This document shows positions 51,749 through 61,136 of a DNA stretch of 64,000 nucleotides, in pieces. Both the position numbers and the translations under genes were made by a program. The notes under the pieces were generated by a model. That model was not told the origin of the DNA and ran no database searches. It was given only the letters and a program-made list of their open reading frames with translations. Positions within the stretch are counted from its first letter, which is position 1; every line of letters starts with the position of its first letter. This DNA is from Hymenobacter tibetensis (GTDB taxonomy: Bacteria; Bacteroidota; Bacteroidia; Cytophagales; Hymenobacteraceae). Where the stretch lies: the NCBI RefSeq assembly GCF_022827545.1, contig NZ_CP094669.1:3748001-3812000 (forward strand), given 5' to 3'.

Positions 51749-52960
51749 ATGAAATGTCTTGTTTTACCCTTGATGGTTACCACTCTCTTGTCTTTTGAGT
51801 GCAAAGGACAAAACGAATGCCTGACACTTGCAAAATTTGGCGTCCACGACACACAGGCTAATACAACTGACCACGCACGATCGGTGTCATACTTGAATAT
51901 TTTTAAACAAAATAAAAGCATGACTTATGAAGAAGCTAGGACAACATCTATGACAATGGGAATCCCATTAGGGGAACTTATGGTAAGTTTAGGATTTAAA
52001 GATGACGCTTCGTCATTCAGTGAATTTAAAGAGGAAATTCAAAACTCTACGAAATACGATGATGTTTTAATTAATAAAACAACAAGTTTTATTAAAAAAG
52101 TCAATACAGATGTTTTGGGAGTAATTAGTGCATGCATTAACTCCAATGGTTTGCATACTTATTATGAAAATACTGCTGACCCAGATGTATTTTATATCAT
52201 AACAAAATTCAAATGGGTTACAGGGAACCACGAACCCATTAATGTTAAAATGGCTTTTACAGGAAATAATTTTACAATCAATGGCATTGCATCAAGAAGT
52301 GTTGGACCTGCAATTAAGTCATTCACTCTTGAAAGCGGTGATGAAATGCGATTTATAATAAAAAAAACACCCAATTCGTCCGTAGCTTTTACATTTAATA
52401 CTTCCAGAGGAGTGCCTAAATTTGGAGGCAATATCGTTTTTCCTGCCCAAAAACAGGTGGATACGCGCAGGGATAAATATGAGTTCCAAGTTGTTCAGGC
52501 AATGACAACGCCACGCACTGTTAAAGCAACCAAACTCGGTGGAGGAGATAGCGAGTTGAAGCGATGGGGTACTACTCAATTAGATGGTAATGCAACTTTA
52601 GTTATTGTTAATAATAGCCTTAAATTAAATGTTGACGCAACGGTAGCTGAATTGGTTAAAGATAATACTGCGTTCAAGATCAAAGATTTAATTACGCTAT
52701 ATACCCCTCAGCCTGGGCGTGTGATCGCGGGATACAACATTGACATTACCCCAAGTACAATCCTGCCATTAAGTTCAGTACAGGCTGACTGGGTTACTTC
52801 TGTGCCGGCCAGTAATATTGCCTTCGCCTATAGTTGGCAAGGTGATACCGGTAAAGATGATGACAGTATTGATGGGTGCTGGATAGTTTTTGATTTAAAA
52901 CCGATAACTGTGCTTCTGAAAAAGCAGAATACGGACCAGACCGCAGGCGCGTCACACTAG
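51749..52960 (+). CDS. Secreted protein of unknown function (403 aa)
   Basis: The N-terminus (MKCLVLPLMVTTLLSFECKGQ) is a signal peptide, possibly a lipoprotein signal with the Cys in FECKG. The mature protein is not recognised. It has an N-terminal helical part (TKYDDVLINKTTSFIKKV) and strand-rich stretches (FYIITKFKWVTGNHEPINVK, NSSVAFTFNTSRGVPKFGGN), and it ends with DDSIDGCWIVFDLKPITVLL. The codons are AT-rich like those of the neighbours, so the three genes were probably acquired together. Confidence 0.75.
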   Translation: MKCLVLPLMVTTLLSFECKGQNECLTLAKFGVHDTQANTTDHARSVSYLNIFKQNKSMTYEEARTTSMTMGIPLGELMVSLGFKDDASSFSEFKEEIQNSTKYDDVLINKTTSFIKKVNTDVLGVISACINSNGLHTYYENTADPDVFYIITKFKWVTGNHEPINVKMAFTGNNFTINGIASRSVGPAIKSFTLESGDEMRFIIKKTPNSSVAFTFNTSRGVPKFGGNIVFPAQKQVDTRRDKYEFQVVQAMTTPRTVKATKLGGGDSELKRWGTTQLDGNATLVIVNNSLKLNVDATVAELVKDNTAFKIKDLITLYTPQPGRVIAGYNIDITPSTILPLSSVQADWVTSVPASNIAFAYSWQGDTGKDDDSIDGCWIVFDLKPITVLLKKQNTDQTAGASH

Positions 52961-53314
52961 CTGTTCTATGCCCTTGCACAGTACATCGTGACGCAATTTC
53001 AAGTCCCGGAGCAGGGCAGGATAAAGGGCCGCGCCGCACTATATGGTAAACAAGTACTCGGCCACCATCACTCCATTAACGGGGACATAGTGGCTTACGA
53101 GCTTCGTAGTTGCCTCAGCTGTGAAGCGTCAGATTTCCGCGAGTAGTTTTTCGGCAGCTACGGCGGCGAGTAACATAAGTATGAGAGTTGCATCTGAGAC
53201 CATTTGGCTGAGCATCAGGCGCGGTTAAGTGCCTTTACAGATTGTTTCTCGCAGGCAGTGACCGGACGGACTTGTCAATCCCTTTCTCCCACTTGCAAAC
53301 AATAAAAGCTAACT
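52961..53314. other. Non-coding gap inside the island
   Basis: No gene is visible. Unlike the flanking genes, this gap has the GC content of the rest of the window. Confidence 0.45.
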
Positions 53315-54787
53315 ATGAAAAAGCTAATTTCTAAAATTAGAATTCTTTTGTTTCTGATGCTTTTCATTTTAATAAACCATGAAAAAGCCCGAAGTCAGGA
53401 TTTTCTCACTGGTGCTGCAATACTTACGGCATCATCAAAAGTGACAACAGCCTTGGGGAATCTGTCGCCCCAACTTGGATATGCAGGTGCCAGTGTAGCA
53501 AGTGGGGCAATTACTCAACTAGGCCAGCTTACAAACGATTTGAAGGCGCTGCTTGGTCAGAACGTAAATGCCCCTATTACAAGTATGAGTTTTGAAATTC
53601 AGAACTTAGCCAGGCAGGTAACAACTGCAATCACCCAGCTCGATGCTGTGCTTGATAAACAAAGAAATTGTGGAATAAAAGATATAGAAAATCTGATTTC
53701 GACAGTCAGCACTGTGGCGTTGCAGTTAAAGGAAGGAGTTCCTCTCATTGATGCTGCAAAACCTCGGTTTAATTACTTTTCATTCGATGGACATACACCA
53801 GGAACGGTTCCCAAGGAAGGAGGGCAGGCCACGTTGATTGGGTTTAAGCTATGGCCGGAGCCAACGGTGCGACCAGTAGTTGAGCTTTTAAATGAGACCC
53901 GCACAGCGGTATTAGGAACCCTGACGGCAGCGCGTGGTAGCAGTAATGATGAAATCAGTGTGAGAATTCCCAAGGCAATCCTGACTCGTCATGCGGGACA
54001 ATGCCTATACATCAGAGTTATGCCTAAAGAAATCCGAGGCAGCCTTTTTTGGAAAGAAGTAGTCACAATAAATGAGGTGACACGAGCAATGTGCATTCCT
54101 AGTGCCAGGGTTACTTCACTACAGATTAGAGCAGCAATCGAGTACTCTTGCCCGTCGGTATCAAGAACAACGCTGCCTGCTGAAGGATTTTATTTCGAAA
54201 ACAATGATCCTGTGCTTGAAAGACAGGTATCTGAAACCAGAGGGATTTCCGTACCGGAAGGTTGCCGGATTATAAGTCTGACCCCGACCCAGCAGAATAT
54301 AACAAGGCACTTCAGAAATGCCTCGTTCGCTTTTACTGACAAATCAATTACGGCGAATGCTCACCTTGGTGATGCAGAAGACTTTAATCCTCCTATTGGT
54401 CCACGTGTAGTAACCAGCCATGCCGTCTGGTCATATTCGGTAGTCCCAAACATTGAGTGCAATAGCAACACCCCTGTTTCTGACCCCCTCGTGGAATCGT
54501 CTTTTGTTCCTATGGGTGAAAGTATAACCCGACTATCTGTTACGCTTCCTAAGAACTGTAACATTCCAACAAGTAATGTGAGGTTTGAAGTCTGGAAAAA
54601 GCATGGCAATGAAAAGCCCACCAAAATACATGAGACCGCCTGGATCCCAGCTGGTCAAGCTGGTGTAACCAACACAGCGAACAGTGATTATGCAAAGCTC
54701 GCAATTAGTTTACAGTACAATCCCGGTGTGCTAGGTGGCACAGCGCAGGTGTTCATCACGGTCACCGCTCCCAATTGCGGCTACTGA
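53315..54787 (+). CDS. Secreted protein of unknown function (490 aa)
   Basis: The N-terminus (RILLFLMLFILINHEKARSQ) is a signal peptide. The next about 110 residues are a helical, Ala/Gly/Thr-rich segment (AILTASSKVTTALGNLSPQL, QNLARQVTTAITQLDAVLDK) that could form a coiled coil. The rest is strand-rich with paired Cys residues (GQCLYIRVMPKEI, AIEYSCPSVS, EGCRIISLTPTQQN). No family is recognised. It is the last gene of the AT-rich island. Confidence 0.75.
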   Translation: MKKLISKIRILLFLMLFILINHEKARSQDFLTGAAILTASSKVTTALGNLSPQLGYAGASVASGAITQLGQLTNDLKALLGQNVNAPITSMSFEIQNLARQVTTAITQLDAVLDKQRNCGIKDIENLISTVSTVALQLKEGVPLIDAAKPRFNYFSFDGHTPGTVPKEGGQATLIGFKLWPEPTVRPVVELLNETRTAVLGTLTAARGSSNDEISVRIPKAILTRHAGQCLYIRVMPKEIRGSLFWKEVVTINEVTRAMCIPSARVTSLQIRAAIEYSCPSVSRTTLPAEGFYFENNDPVLERQVSETRGISVPEGCRIISLTPTQQNITRHFRNASFAFTDKSITANAHLGDAEDFNPPIGPRVVTSHAVWSYSVVPNIECNSNTPVSDPLVESSFVPMGESITRLSVTLPKNCNIPTSNVRFEVWKKHGNEKPTKIHETAWIPAGQAGVTNTANSDYAKLAISLQYNPGVLGGTAQVFITVTAPNCGY

Positions 54788-54893
54788 GCGCAAGAGGGTG
54801 TTGATATGTTATCGGGGGGATATTTTACTTTTTTGATCAGAGCCTAAAACGGCCTTCTTATAGCAGCGGGGGATAAAAAGACCTCTGTATCTT

Positions 54894-55022
54894 ATCCTGA
54901 AATAGGTTGACAGTTTTTCCCTAAAAACTGTCCATATGCAAGACCACATTCGCGATCTGATGCAGCGGAATCTATCCGGGGGTCCTCCTAAAGCCGACTA
55001 TTTCACTGAAAACGAGCCATAG
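54894..55022 (+). mobile_element. End of an IS3-like element with the first codons of a transposase
   Basis: The sequence TCCTGAAATAGGTTGACA near 54895-54912 is shared with 58336-58352 apart from one base. It is followed by a perfect 10-base hairpin (54909-54918 with 54923-54932) and a 28-codon ORF (54936-55022) starting MQDHIRDLMQRNLSGGPPKA. This looks like the left end and start of orfA of an insertion sequence; the remainder is missing. The IS family is my inference from the terminal sequence. Confidence 0.55.
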
Positions 55023-55082
55023 CCTGCTCCCCCGCCCGGTCGGGTCACAATCTTAAGCGAAACTTTCGCGGCCTGTTCCGCA

Positions 55083-57377
55083 CTATGCCTCCTGCTGCAG
55101 TACCCACCGGCCCTGCTGCTTGCGCACTACCATCACGCTGCCCAGCGCATACTGGTTGTAATCCACCTCGTAAAAGAAGAAGCCGCTATCACGCGCCGAG
55201 TTCAGGCACACGCGTGAGAACTGCATGCCGAGTTGCTGGCCCCAGCTGCCCAGCGGCTCGGGATACTGATGGAACGGCTCATACCGCCAATAAAGCGTAT
55301 ACCCTTCCACAGGTGGCGCAGAAGCCGGCGTAAACTCCCGTGCTACCAGATGAGCCAGCACCGGTTCCTGTAGAAGCTGCTGTAACGCCTGGGTGCGCAC
55401 TGGCAGATTCGGCTGCTCCAGCAACGACTCATACTCGGCCCGGCATTCAGCCATGGAGCGCAACCGAGGTGCCAGGTTTAGCACTTCAGGCGGCGTAAAC
55501 TTTTCCGGGTGGGCGGCCACGTACGCCTCGTAGTATGCCTGCTTTTCCGCGGCGGACAATCCTGCTGCCGGCGGCGGAATTATGGGCTCCCCATCCGGCA
55601 GGTGTTGTGCCTGCACATCTCCTATATACCGCTGCCAGAGCAACTCGGCCAGCACATCGTGATAGACCTGGTCTTCTTCCTGGCAGTAGTCCGGCGTATA
55701 GGCTTGCTGGCCCGCGGTACTGCGTCTGCTCGTCACTACTTCTTCCGTTAAGCTGGCTACGAGCTCCGCTAAGCGCTTATGCACCTCCAGGTTGTAGCCA
55801 TCGGTAAGCAGAATCGGGTGCAACTCTGCGCGCACCGCTTCAGCCCGCTGCATGTCGCCGCCCACTTGCGTGCGCTCCCAAGGCGTGGGTTCTTCATCGA
55901 CCAGCGCCTGCACCCACAACGAGACATCCCGCTTTTGCTGCTGGTTGCGCTGGATCATGGCCGCGAGCTGCCGCTGCGCTCGCAGGTAATGGTCCAACAA
56001 CGCTTTGACCTGTAGGCCTTGCTTTTGCCGGTCCTCCTTGCTGGTCAGCGCGTGCTGTTGAGCCAGCGCGTAGCACAGCCGTAAGCCCTGCCGCAGGCCT
56101 TCCAGGGCGTACCAGATAGCGCTCCAGAGTTGGTTGCGCACCTTCCCTTGCGTGTACCACTCCCCGGCCGCTTCGCCGAAGGCCTCGGCCACCAGACGTA
56201 CCGAACTCACGTAGCTGACAAACCGCCACACGGTACTCTTCTCCAACGGTTGGCTGGGCGAGAGGCTACGCCAGCTGTAGCGGTACTGCTGGGCTTCCAC
56301 CCGCGAGAGCCACGCTTCGGCTTGCCCGGGGTCCTGCAAACACGGCAGCAGTTGCAAGGCCATGGTACTCGCCTGCGCAAACTCAATCGACGCGTGCGTC
56401 CGGCCCTGCGCATCGGCTTGTAGCGCCAAGTAGTCCAGGCCGTCCATGATGCTCGCCAGCCATACCCCCCGCGGCGCGGGCGGGTCGGCGGCGCCCGGGG
56501 GCAGCTGATCCAGCGTAGCCCGCAGCAGGGGAAAGCACTGCCTCTGCTCGTATAGCGTGGCTAAGTGGTCAGGCGTCACATATGCTTCCCCTAACAAGCT
56601 CAGCAACAGGTTGAGGGGCCAGGGTTGACGGGCCAGCCGGGCGCGCAGCTTGCGCTGCGTCCGCTCACTGCCGAGTAGCCTCGGGAGCAGGCCACTCCAG
56701 GAGGATTCGTGCAGCTCGCCGCGAGCCAAGGCCCCGAACAGCTGGGCCAGTTCGCGCGCGGGCTCGCAGGCCGCTACCTGCGTTAGCCACAAAGTTAAGG
56801 GTAGCCGCCCGGCAAACAGGATGACGCTGGCCAGCACCAGTTCCTCATCGGTGGGCGGCGTAGCGGGAATTGCTGGGACGGCAAACCCCAGCTGCGCCTT
56901 CGCGATACCAGGTGGCGTTGGGCAATCGAATTCTAAGACCGCGCCGTATGCCTGTAACACGTGCCCTAGGTCATAGCCCACCGGGCGGGGTTTGGTTACC
57001 TGGGGCACGGGCGGGGGCAGTAGCAAGGACACTACCTGCTCAGTGAAGCCGGGATAGCGCGGTTCCAACACTTGATACGCCTTGCGGCCGTAGCCCGCGA
57101 GCAGGGCCTGCAGCAATTCGCCCTCGTACTCGCTAAACTGGTGGGCGGCCTGCTCTGGGGTTAGGGTTTCTGCCGTGACGATCTGCACGCTCGCTGGATC
57201 GCGAACCCCCCACTTTCCTAAGGGCATGGTCAGGCCTATTGCGGACATAAAGCCCGGCGCCAAGAGCCCGCCTGCGGCGTTGATACACGCCAACAACTCC
57301 CCCTGTTGGTACACAAAGTCAAAGATGGCGGAAAGATCAACTTCCCCTAGCCGCACAGAAGCAGGTACCGAAGACAT
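55083..57377 (-). CDS. Large hypothetical protein (764 aa)
   Basis: I do not recognise this protein. It is long, helical and Leu/Gln-rich, with repeated helical segments (LVLASVILFAGRLPLTLWLT, LARQPWPLNLLLSLLGEAYV, LLDHYLRAQRQLAAMIQRN). The C-terminal 200 residues include AAEKQAYYEAYVAAHPEKFT, then VEGYTLYWRYEPFHQYPEPL and RVCLNSARDSGFFFYEVDYN, a strand-rich module. The mixture of a helical scaffold and a strand-rich end suggests a multidomain protein, possibly a regulator or adaptor. There is no signal peptide. The gene is monocistronic between IS fragments. Confidence 0.75.
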   Translation of the reverse strand: MSSVPASVRLGEVDLSAIFDFVYQQGELLACINAAGGLLAPGFMSAIGLTMPLGKWGVRDPASVQIVTAETLTPEQAAHQFSEYEGELLQALLAGYGRKAYQVLEPRYPGFTEQVVSLLLPPPVPQVTKPRPVGYDLGHVLQAYGAVLEFDCPTPPGIAKAQLGFAVPAIPATPPTDEELVLASVILFAGRLPLTLWLTQVAACEPARELAQLFGALARGELHESSWSGLLPRLLGSERTQRKLRARLARQPWPLNLLLSLLGEAYVTPDHLATLYEQRQCFPLLRATLDQLPPGAADPPAPRGVWLASIMDGLDYLALQADAQGRTHASIEFAQASTMALQLLPCLQDPGQAEAWLSRVEAQQYRYSWRSLSPSQPLEKSTVWRFVSYVSSVRLVAEAFGEAAGEWYTQGKVRNQLWSAIWYALEGLRQGLRLCYALAQQHALTSKEDRQKQGLQVKALLDHYLRAQRQLAAMIQRNQQQKRDVSLWVQALVDEEPTPWERTQVGGDMQRAEAVRAELHPILLTDGYNLEVHKRLAELVASLTEEVVTSRRSTAGQQAYTPDYCQEEDQVYHDVLAELLWQRYIGDVQAQHLPDGEPIIPPPAAGLSAAEKQAYYEAYVAAHPEKFTPPEVLNLAPRLRSMAECRAEYESLLEQPNLPVRTQALQQLLQEPVLAHLVAREFTPASAPPVEGYTLYWRYEPFHQYPEPLGSWGQQLGMQFSRVCLNSARDSGFFFYEVDYNQYALGSVMVVRKQQGRWVLQQEA

Positions 57378-57513
57378 AAGAACTGATCGTACTTGTTCTC
57401 AGGAAGATAAAGACTTATGCAACGAACAAAGCAGTAATATTCAGATTGTTAGATTTATTTGAAAAGCAGATGCCAGAATCCTCCCCTTCACTATCCGTAA
57501 CCATTACTGGCGT

Positions 57514-57622
57514 CTTGGACATTTTCCAAACGTCCTACTGGAAAGTGTCCAAGGTTGATCCGTGCCAGGTTGGTAGTTGCCTCTGTGGGTATGTGTGATA
57601 AGGCCCCCTTATCGAGGGGAAT
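57514..57622. repeat. Hairpin repeat, copy at 57.5 kb
   Basis: A stem with arms 57514-57528 and 57539-57553 (14 of 15 pairs) is followed 40 bases later by a GGCCCCCTTATCGAGGGG motif at 57602-57619. The same two parts recur in the same order at 61035-61136. It lies in the gap between two minus-strand genes. No gene is visible in the rest of 57378-57697. Confidence 0.65.
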
Positions 57623-57697
57623 CGCTAACCAGTAGTGGTGCCGATGCGACAGCTCCACTATGGTCTTGTTTTGTCCAGGACCGATACGGCACCCTAG

Positions 57698-58282
57698 CTA
57701 CTTCGTCCGACTACTTATACGTAAATAGCTCGCCGCCTCATTGCCTGCCCCGCCCCCTGCCATCGAGTGCACGCCCGTATCCGGGAGAACTGGCCCGACT
57801 TGGCTGCCCATGGCCCGGTCCACGGAATCCACATCAATCTTAGCGTTTGCGGCCGCCACCTGCTCGAAATACACCCGTCGGGCCTTGGCTAAGGTAGCCG
57901 AGTCCATCCGCCCAAAGGTGCCCATCCCCTCCAGGACGAGCGTGTCCGTACGCCGGGTGGCCCCTTTGTAAAAGCGGAACGTAGTCGAGCTGCCCAGACA
58001 GCCGTGCCGCAGAAAGAGTGTATCGCCGTGGCGACTTAGGGTTGCTTCTTGCTGGCTATAGTAGGTCTGCAGATAAAAGCCAAGGCCCCCGCGAATAAAG
58101 CGAATGTGCTGGGGCGGCTCGCCGGGACGTGGCACGGCTGGTACCTGCTGCCATGCCCCCCGCAGATCGGCTTCGGTAGCAGGCGACGGGTGAGCGCAGC
58201 CGCTAAGGGTCAGCCAGGCCAGAGGCAAAACGGAGAGGACAGCTTTCGGCAACGGGCGGAGCAGCAGAGAAAATAGCACCAC
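57698..58282 (-). CDS. Lipoprotein of unknown function (194 aa)
   Basis: The N-terminus ends in a lipobox (VLPLAWLTLSGCAHP). The mature part begins with a helix (TEADLRGAWQQVPAVP) and includes HIRFIRGGLGFYLQTYYSQQ and DTLFLRHGCLGSSTTFRFYK, a strand-rich module reminiscent of lipocalin-like domains, though I do not assign it. The C-terminal tail is Gly-rich and disordered-looking. It is probably anchored in the outer membrane. Confidence 0.7.
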   Translation of the reverse strand: MVLFSLLLRPLPKAVLSVLPLAWLTLSGCAHPSPATEADLRGAWQQVPAVPRPGEPPQHIRFIRGGLGFYLQTYYSQQEATLSRHGDTLFLRHGCLGSSTTFRFYKGATRRTDTLVLEGMGTFGRMDSATLAKARRVYFEQVAAANAKIDVDSVDRAMGSQVGPVLPDTGVHSMAGGGAGNEAASYLRISSRTK

Positions 58283-58334
58283 TGGTAGAGCAAGATACGA
58301 ACTCTAGTAATGGGGTAAAGGCGCTACACGTCCT

Positions 58335-58381
58335 GTCCTAAAATAGGTTGACAAACCTGATAAGCGTTAACCTATGTTAGG
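58335..58381. mobile_element. Pair of facing IS ends (miniature remnant)
   Basis: The left part matches the IS end at 54895-54912. Arms 58337-58349 and 58369-58381 are complementary at 12 of 13 positions with a 19-base spacer, so two terminal repeats face each other with nothing between. This is what a large internal deletion or a very short MITE would leave. Confidence 0.5.
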
Positions 58382-58567
58382 AAAGGTACTCGGGCTAGAT
58401 GCTTCGTAAATTGAGTGTTTAGTTGTCCTTTGGCTGACCGACAGCGCTCCAAGAAAATATCCAAAACTAGGTGTTGTGTACGGCTCGTCCGAATGCCAAA
58501 TTTGCTGGAAGAGACCCACGGCCTTGGCCCCTTTTTGTTCCCACGACACCCCCGACTGCGAATCCCG

Positions 58568-58777
58568 ATGAAAAACCCTTCCCGCGCCTTCTACTTGGTT
58601 GCCACCTTCTGCCTGCTCTTGGCCTTGGGCGGAGCCTTCCTGGCGGGCTACTATTCCAGCCGCAACGACTCCTTGGCGAAGCTGGGGCAGGGGCTGAGCT
58701 TTGGGGGCGCGCTCTCGCTCATCTTCGCCTCGGCTGTGTACAAAAAACAAAAGGGCAACCCAGACAGTCCGCGCTAA
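58568..58777 (+). CDS. Small membrane protein (69 aa)
   Basis: Two hydrophobic helices (FYLVATFCLLLALGGAFLAG and GQGLSFGGALSLIFASAVYK) flank a short polar loop (YYSSRNDSLAKL). The C-terminus is basic and hydrophilic. I chose the ATG at 58568, because the upstream codons of the frame do not look like part of a membrane protein. The family is unknown. Confidence 0.6.
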   Translation: MKNPSRAFYLVATFCLLLALGGAFLAGYYSSRNDSLAKLGQGLSFGGALSLIFASAVYKKQKGNPDSPR

Positions 58778-59132
58778 GAAGACACGGAGGAATTACGGCC
58801 TAGTGCCGGGCAGATGGGCTTGCCCGCTTTGGTTCACGGAAACGGTGGTATTAGCTCAGTGAATATCCCCCCTCCGAACGCTGTCACATTAGTTGAACGG
58901 GCTTGACAAACGTTACGTGCCGAAGATGCTGTATGTATGTTTATCAGCTAATCAACTACCTCAACTAGGGTACTTTAAGAACGAAGTAGCCCCTTAGTTT
59001 ATTCCCTTCAAGCGCCTCAAGCCCGAGAAGGTGGAGCTCCTTCTGGCTACCTTGGCCGTACTGAGTTTGGTGCGTCAAACGCCGGAAAGTACTTAGACTG
59101 TCTAACTATCCACTTCGTTTTCTGACTCTTCT
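58778..59132. other. Non-coding gap with a possible gene tail
   Basis: A 32-codon open stretch (58998-59096) reads FKRLKPEKVELLLATLAVLS and then LVRQTPEST, which looks like the tail of a helical protein. It has no start and no recognised family. Nothing else is visible. Confidence 0.35.
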
Positions 59133-60812
59133 ATGCGTATTTCTACCTTCTCTTTTTTTCCACTCACCATAAAGTGTCTGTTTTTTGCTCTGGCACTAGT
59201 GCTATCCTTGGGAGCGGTAGCTCAACCCACAGCGCCAACCTGGCAAAGTGCCGTTGCCCTCGACGGCTTGTCTGCTAATGTGAGTTCTGCTGCTTTTGAT
59301 GCCTCCGGCAATCTGTATATATCCCGGCGTTTCTCAGGTACTTTGAGCTTAAGTGGCACCACCTACACCAGTAACAACGGCAGCGCCGACGTGGTGGTAC
59401 TCAAATACGCGCCGAATGGCACGCTGCAGTGGGCCCGCTTGATTGACTCCCCCGGCAACGACGAGGTGACGGACTTGGCCTTGGATGCCGCAGGCAACGT
59501 GTATGTAACCGGTATTTTCACCGGCTCGGTAACCCTGGCCCCGAATATTTCGCTGACTTGGAACGGCCACACTAACGGCCAGTGCTTTATTGCTTGTTTC
59601 TCGACGCAAGGCATCCCCCAGTGGGTACAACAAAGCACCGACTTCGCCCGCGCTAGCCGCTTAGCCGTTCACAGCAACGGGCAACTCAGCTTTGTCGGCG
59701 CTTTTTTTATCAGCCAGTCGCTAACTATTGGTGGAATGTCGTTGAGCAGTAACGCCGATGCCACCGCTTATATTGGTCGTATGTCGGCGGCAACGGGGGC
59801 CATGCAATCTTTGGCACAGCTCTTCTCCTACACCGCCATAGGCTCAAGTCCGCTAACGATAACCTACCCCCGCCTCGCTCTTTCCCCCAACGGCGATGCC
59901 TACGTGTCCATTGCCTTCCCTCCCGTCACTACGCTCGACTTTCCCAATTTTAGGCCTGTCGCTCGGGGTAATTATGACTTGGTGGTGGCCAAATACAACC
60001 CCCAAAATGGCTTCGAGTGGGCCCAATCCATTGGAGGTGCGGGCAATGACTACGACGCGGGCCTAGCAATAGATGCCAGCGGCAGCCTTTACATGGTGGG
60101 CAACTATGATGCTCCCGCCACGTTTGGCACGGCCACCGTACTTGCGCATACCGGCGGCACCGATGCCTACTTGGCCAAGTACTCGCCGCAAGGCGGCTTG
60201 CAGTGGGCCGAGCGAATGGGGGGAAGTGGTGACGATGTTTGGCGAGGCGTCGCCCTTGATGGAACGGGCACGGTGTACACCATGGGCAGCTTCTCCACCA
60301 CCGTTCAGTTCGGACCCAGCACGCTAACCAGTGCCGGCAATACCGACGTGGCTGTGGCCAGCTATTCGCCCGCTGGGCAGTTTCGTTGGGTACAGCAGGC
60401 CGGCGGTCCCGGGTCTGAGTCAGCCGCCACGCTAGGCTTCGAGGCCAACGGCGGCGCGTACGTGCGGGGCCAATTTTCCAGCACCTGCACCTTTAACTCA
60501 ACCGTACTCAGCACGCCGCTTGCCGCCGAAAACTTCATTGCTCGCCTTGGTTCCTTGCCTTTGTCACGGCGCGCCCCTGTAGCCACGGCCATGGCTATTT
60601 ATCCCAATCCAGCTTCGGCTTGGGTTTCTTTACCCGCTCTGCCTGCTCAAACGCGCGTGCACCTCATCGACGCGCAAGGCCGGGTCGCTCGTACTAGTGT
60701 TGTATCGGGCTCGGCCCACGTTTCGGTACTGGGCCTCGTGCCCGGGCTTTACACCCTGCGGGTCATCGATGTACAGGGCCGTCAGTATACCGGACGGGTG
60801 ATGGTAAAATAA
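59133..60812 (+). CDS. T9SS-sorted SBBP-repeat protein
   Basis: This 559-residue protein has a signal peptide (FFALALVLSLGAVAQPTAP). The body contains SBBP-type repeats built around phrases such as DVVVLKYAPNGTLQWARL, LAKYSPQGGLQWAERMGG and VASYSPAGQFRWVQQAGG. The last about 80 residues are a type IX sorting domain: MAIYPNPASAWVSLPALP, then RVHLIDAQGRVARTS and PGLYTLRVIDVQGRQYTGRV. It would be exported through the Sec system and then by the T9SS to the surface. The beta-propeller-like body may bind a surface partner. It is monocistronic. Confidence 0.92.
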   Translation: MRISTFSFFPLTIKCLFFALALVLSLGAVAQPTAPTWQSAVALDGLSANVSSAAFDASGNLYISRRFSGTLSLSGTTYTSNNGSADVVVLKYAPNGTLQWARLIDSPGNDEVTDLALDAAGNVYVTGIFTGSVTLAPNISLTWNGHTNGQCFIACFSTQGIPQWVQQSTDFARASRLAVHSNGQLSFVGAFFISQSLTIGGMSLSSNADATAYIGRMSAATGAMQSLAQLFSYTAIGSSPLTITYPRLALSPNGDAYVSIAFPPVTTLDFPNFRPVARGNYDLVVAKYNPQNGFEWAQSIGGAGNDYDAGLAIDASGSLYMVGNYDAPATFGTATVLAHTGGTDAYLAKYSPQGGLQWAERMGGSGDDVWRGVALDGTGTVYTMGSFSTTVQFGPSTLTSAGNTDVAVASYSPAGQFRWVQQAGGPGSESAATLGFEANGGAYVRGQFSSTCTFNSTVLSTPLAAENFIARLGSLPLSRRAPVATAMAIYPNPASAWVSLPALPAQTRVHLIDAQGRVARTSVVSGSAHVSVLGLVPGLYTLRVIDVQGRQYTGRVMVK

Positions 60813-61034
60813 TGTCTACTGGTCTCGCACACTTGCATCAAAGTTTATTGCGCAGAAACCTTCCCATCAGTTGCAATGAGAAAGCGGGCACTGTCAAGCA
60901 CTAACACCCCCTTTTATTCCTAGACCAAGCGTGTCTTACTGTTGTACCAAGTCGAGACGTGTCAGTGGCGGTGCGTAGAGAATCTTCCAGTCGGTGGAAG
61001 TGCTGTACCCCAGCCTCTAACATAGCTAACTGCG

Positions 61035-61136
61035 CTTGGACATGTTGTAAAGGACCATTCAGAAGGTGTCCAAGACACTTCCGTATCCGATTTATTAGCT
61101 ATGTACCTGTGACAAAGGCCCCTTATCGAGGGTAAT
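61035..61136. repeat. Hairpin repeat, copy at 61.0 kb
   Basis: CTTGGACA at 61035-61042 and TGTCCAAG at 61067-61074 are inverted, with a 24-base loop. 34 bases later the sequence at 61108-61136 matches 57594-57622 at 25 of 29 positions. The order and spacing match the 57.5-kb copy. The remaining part of the 60813-61396 gap contains no gene. Confidence 0.65.
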
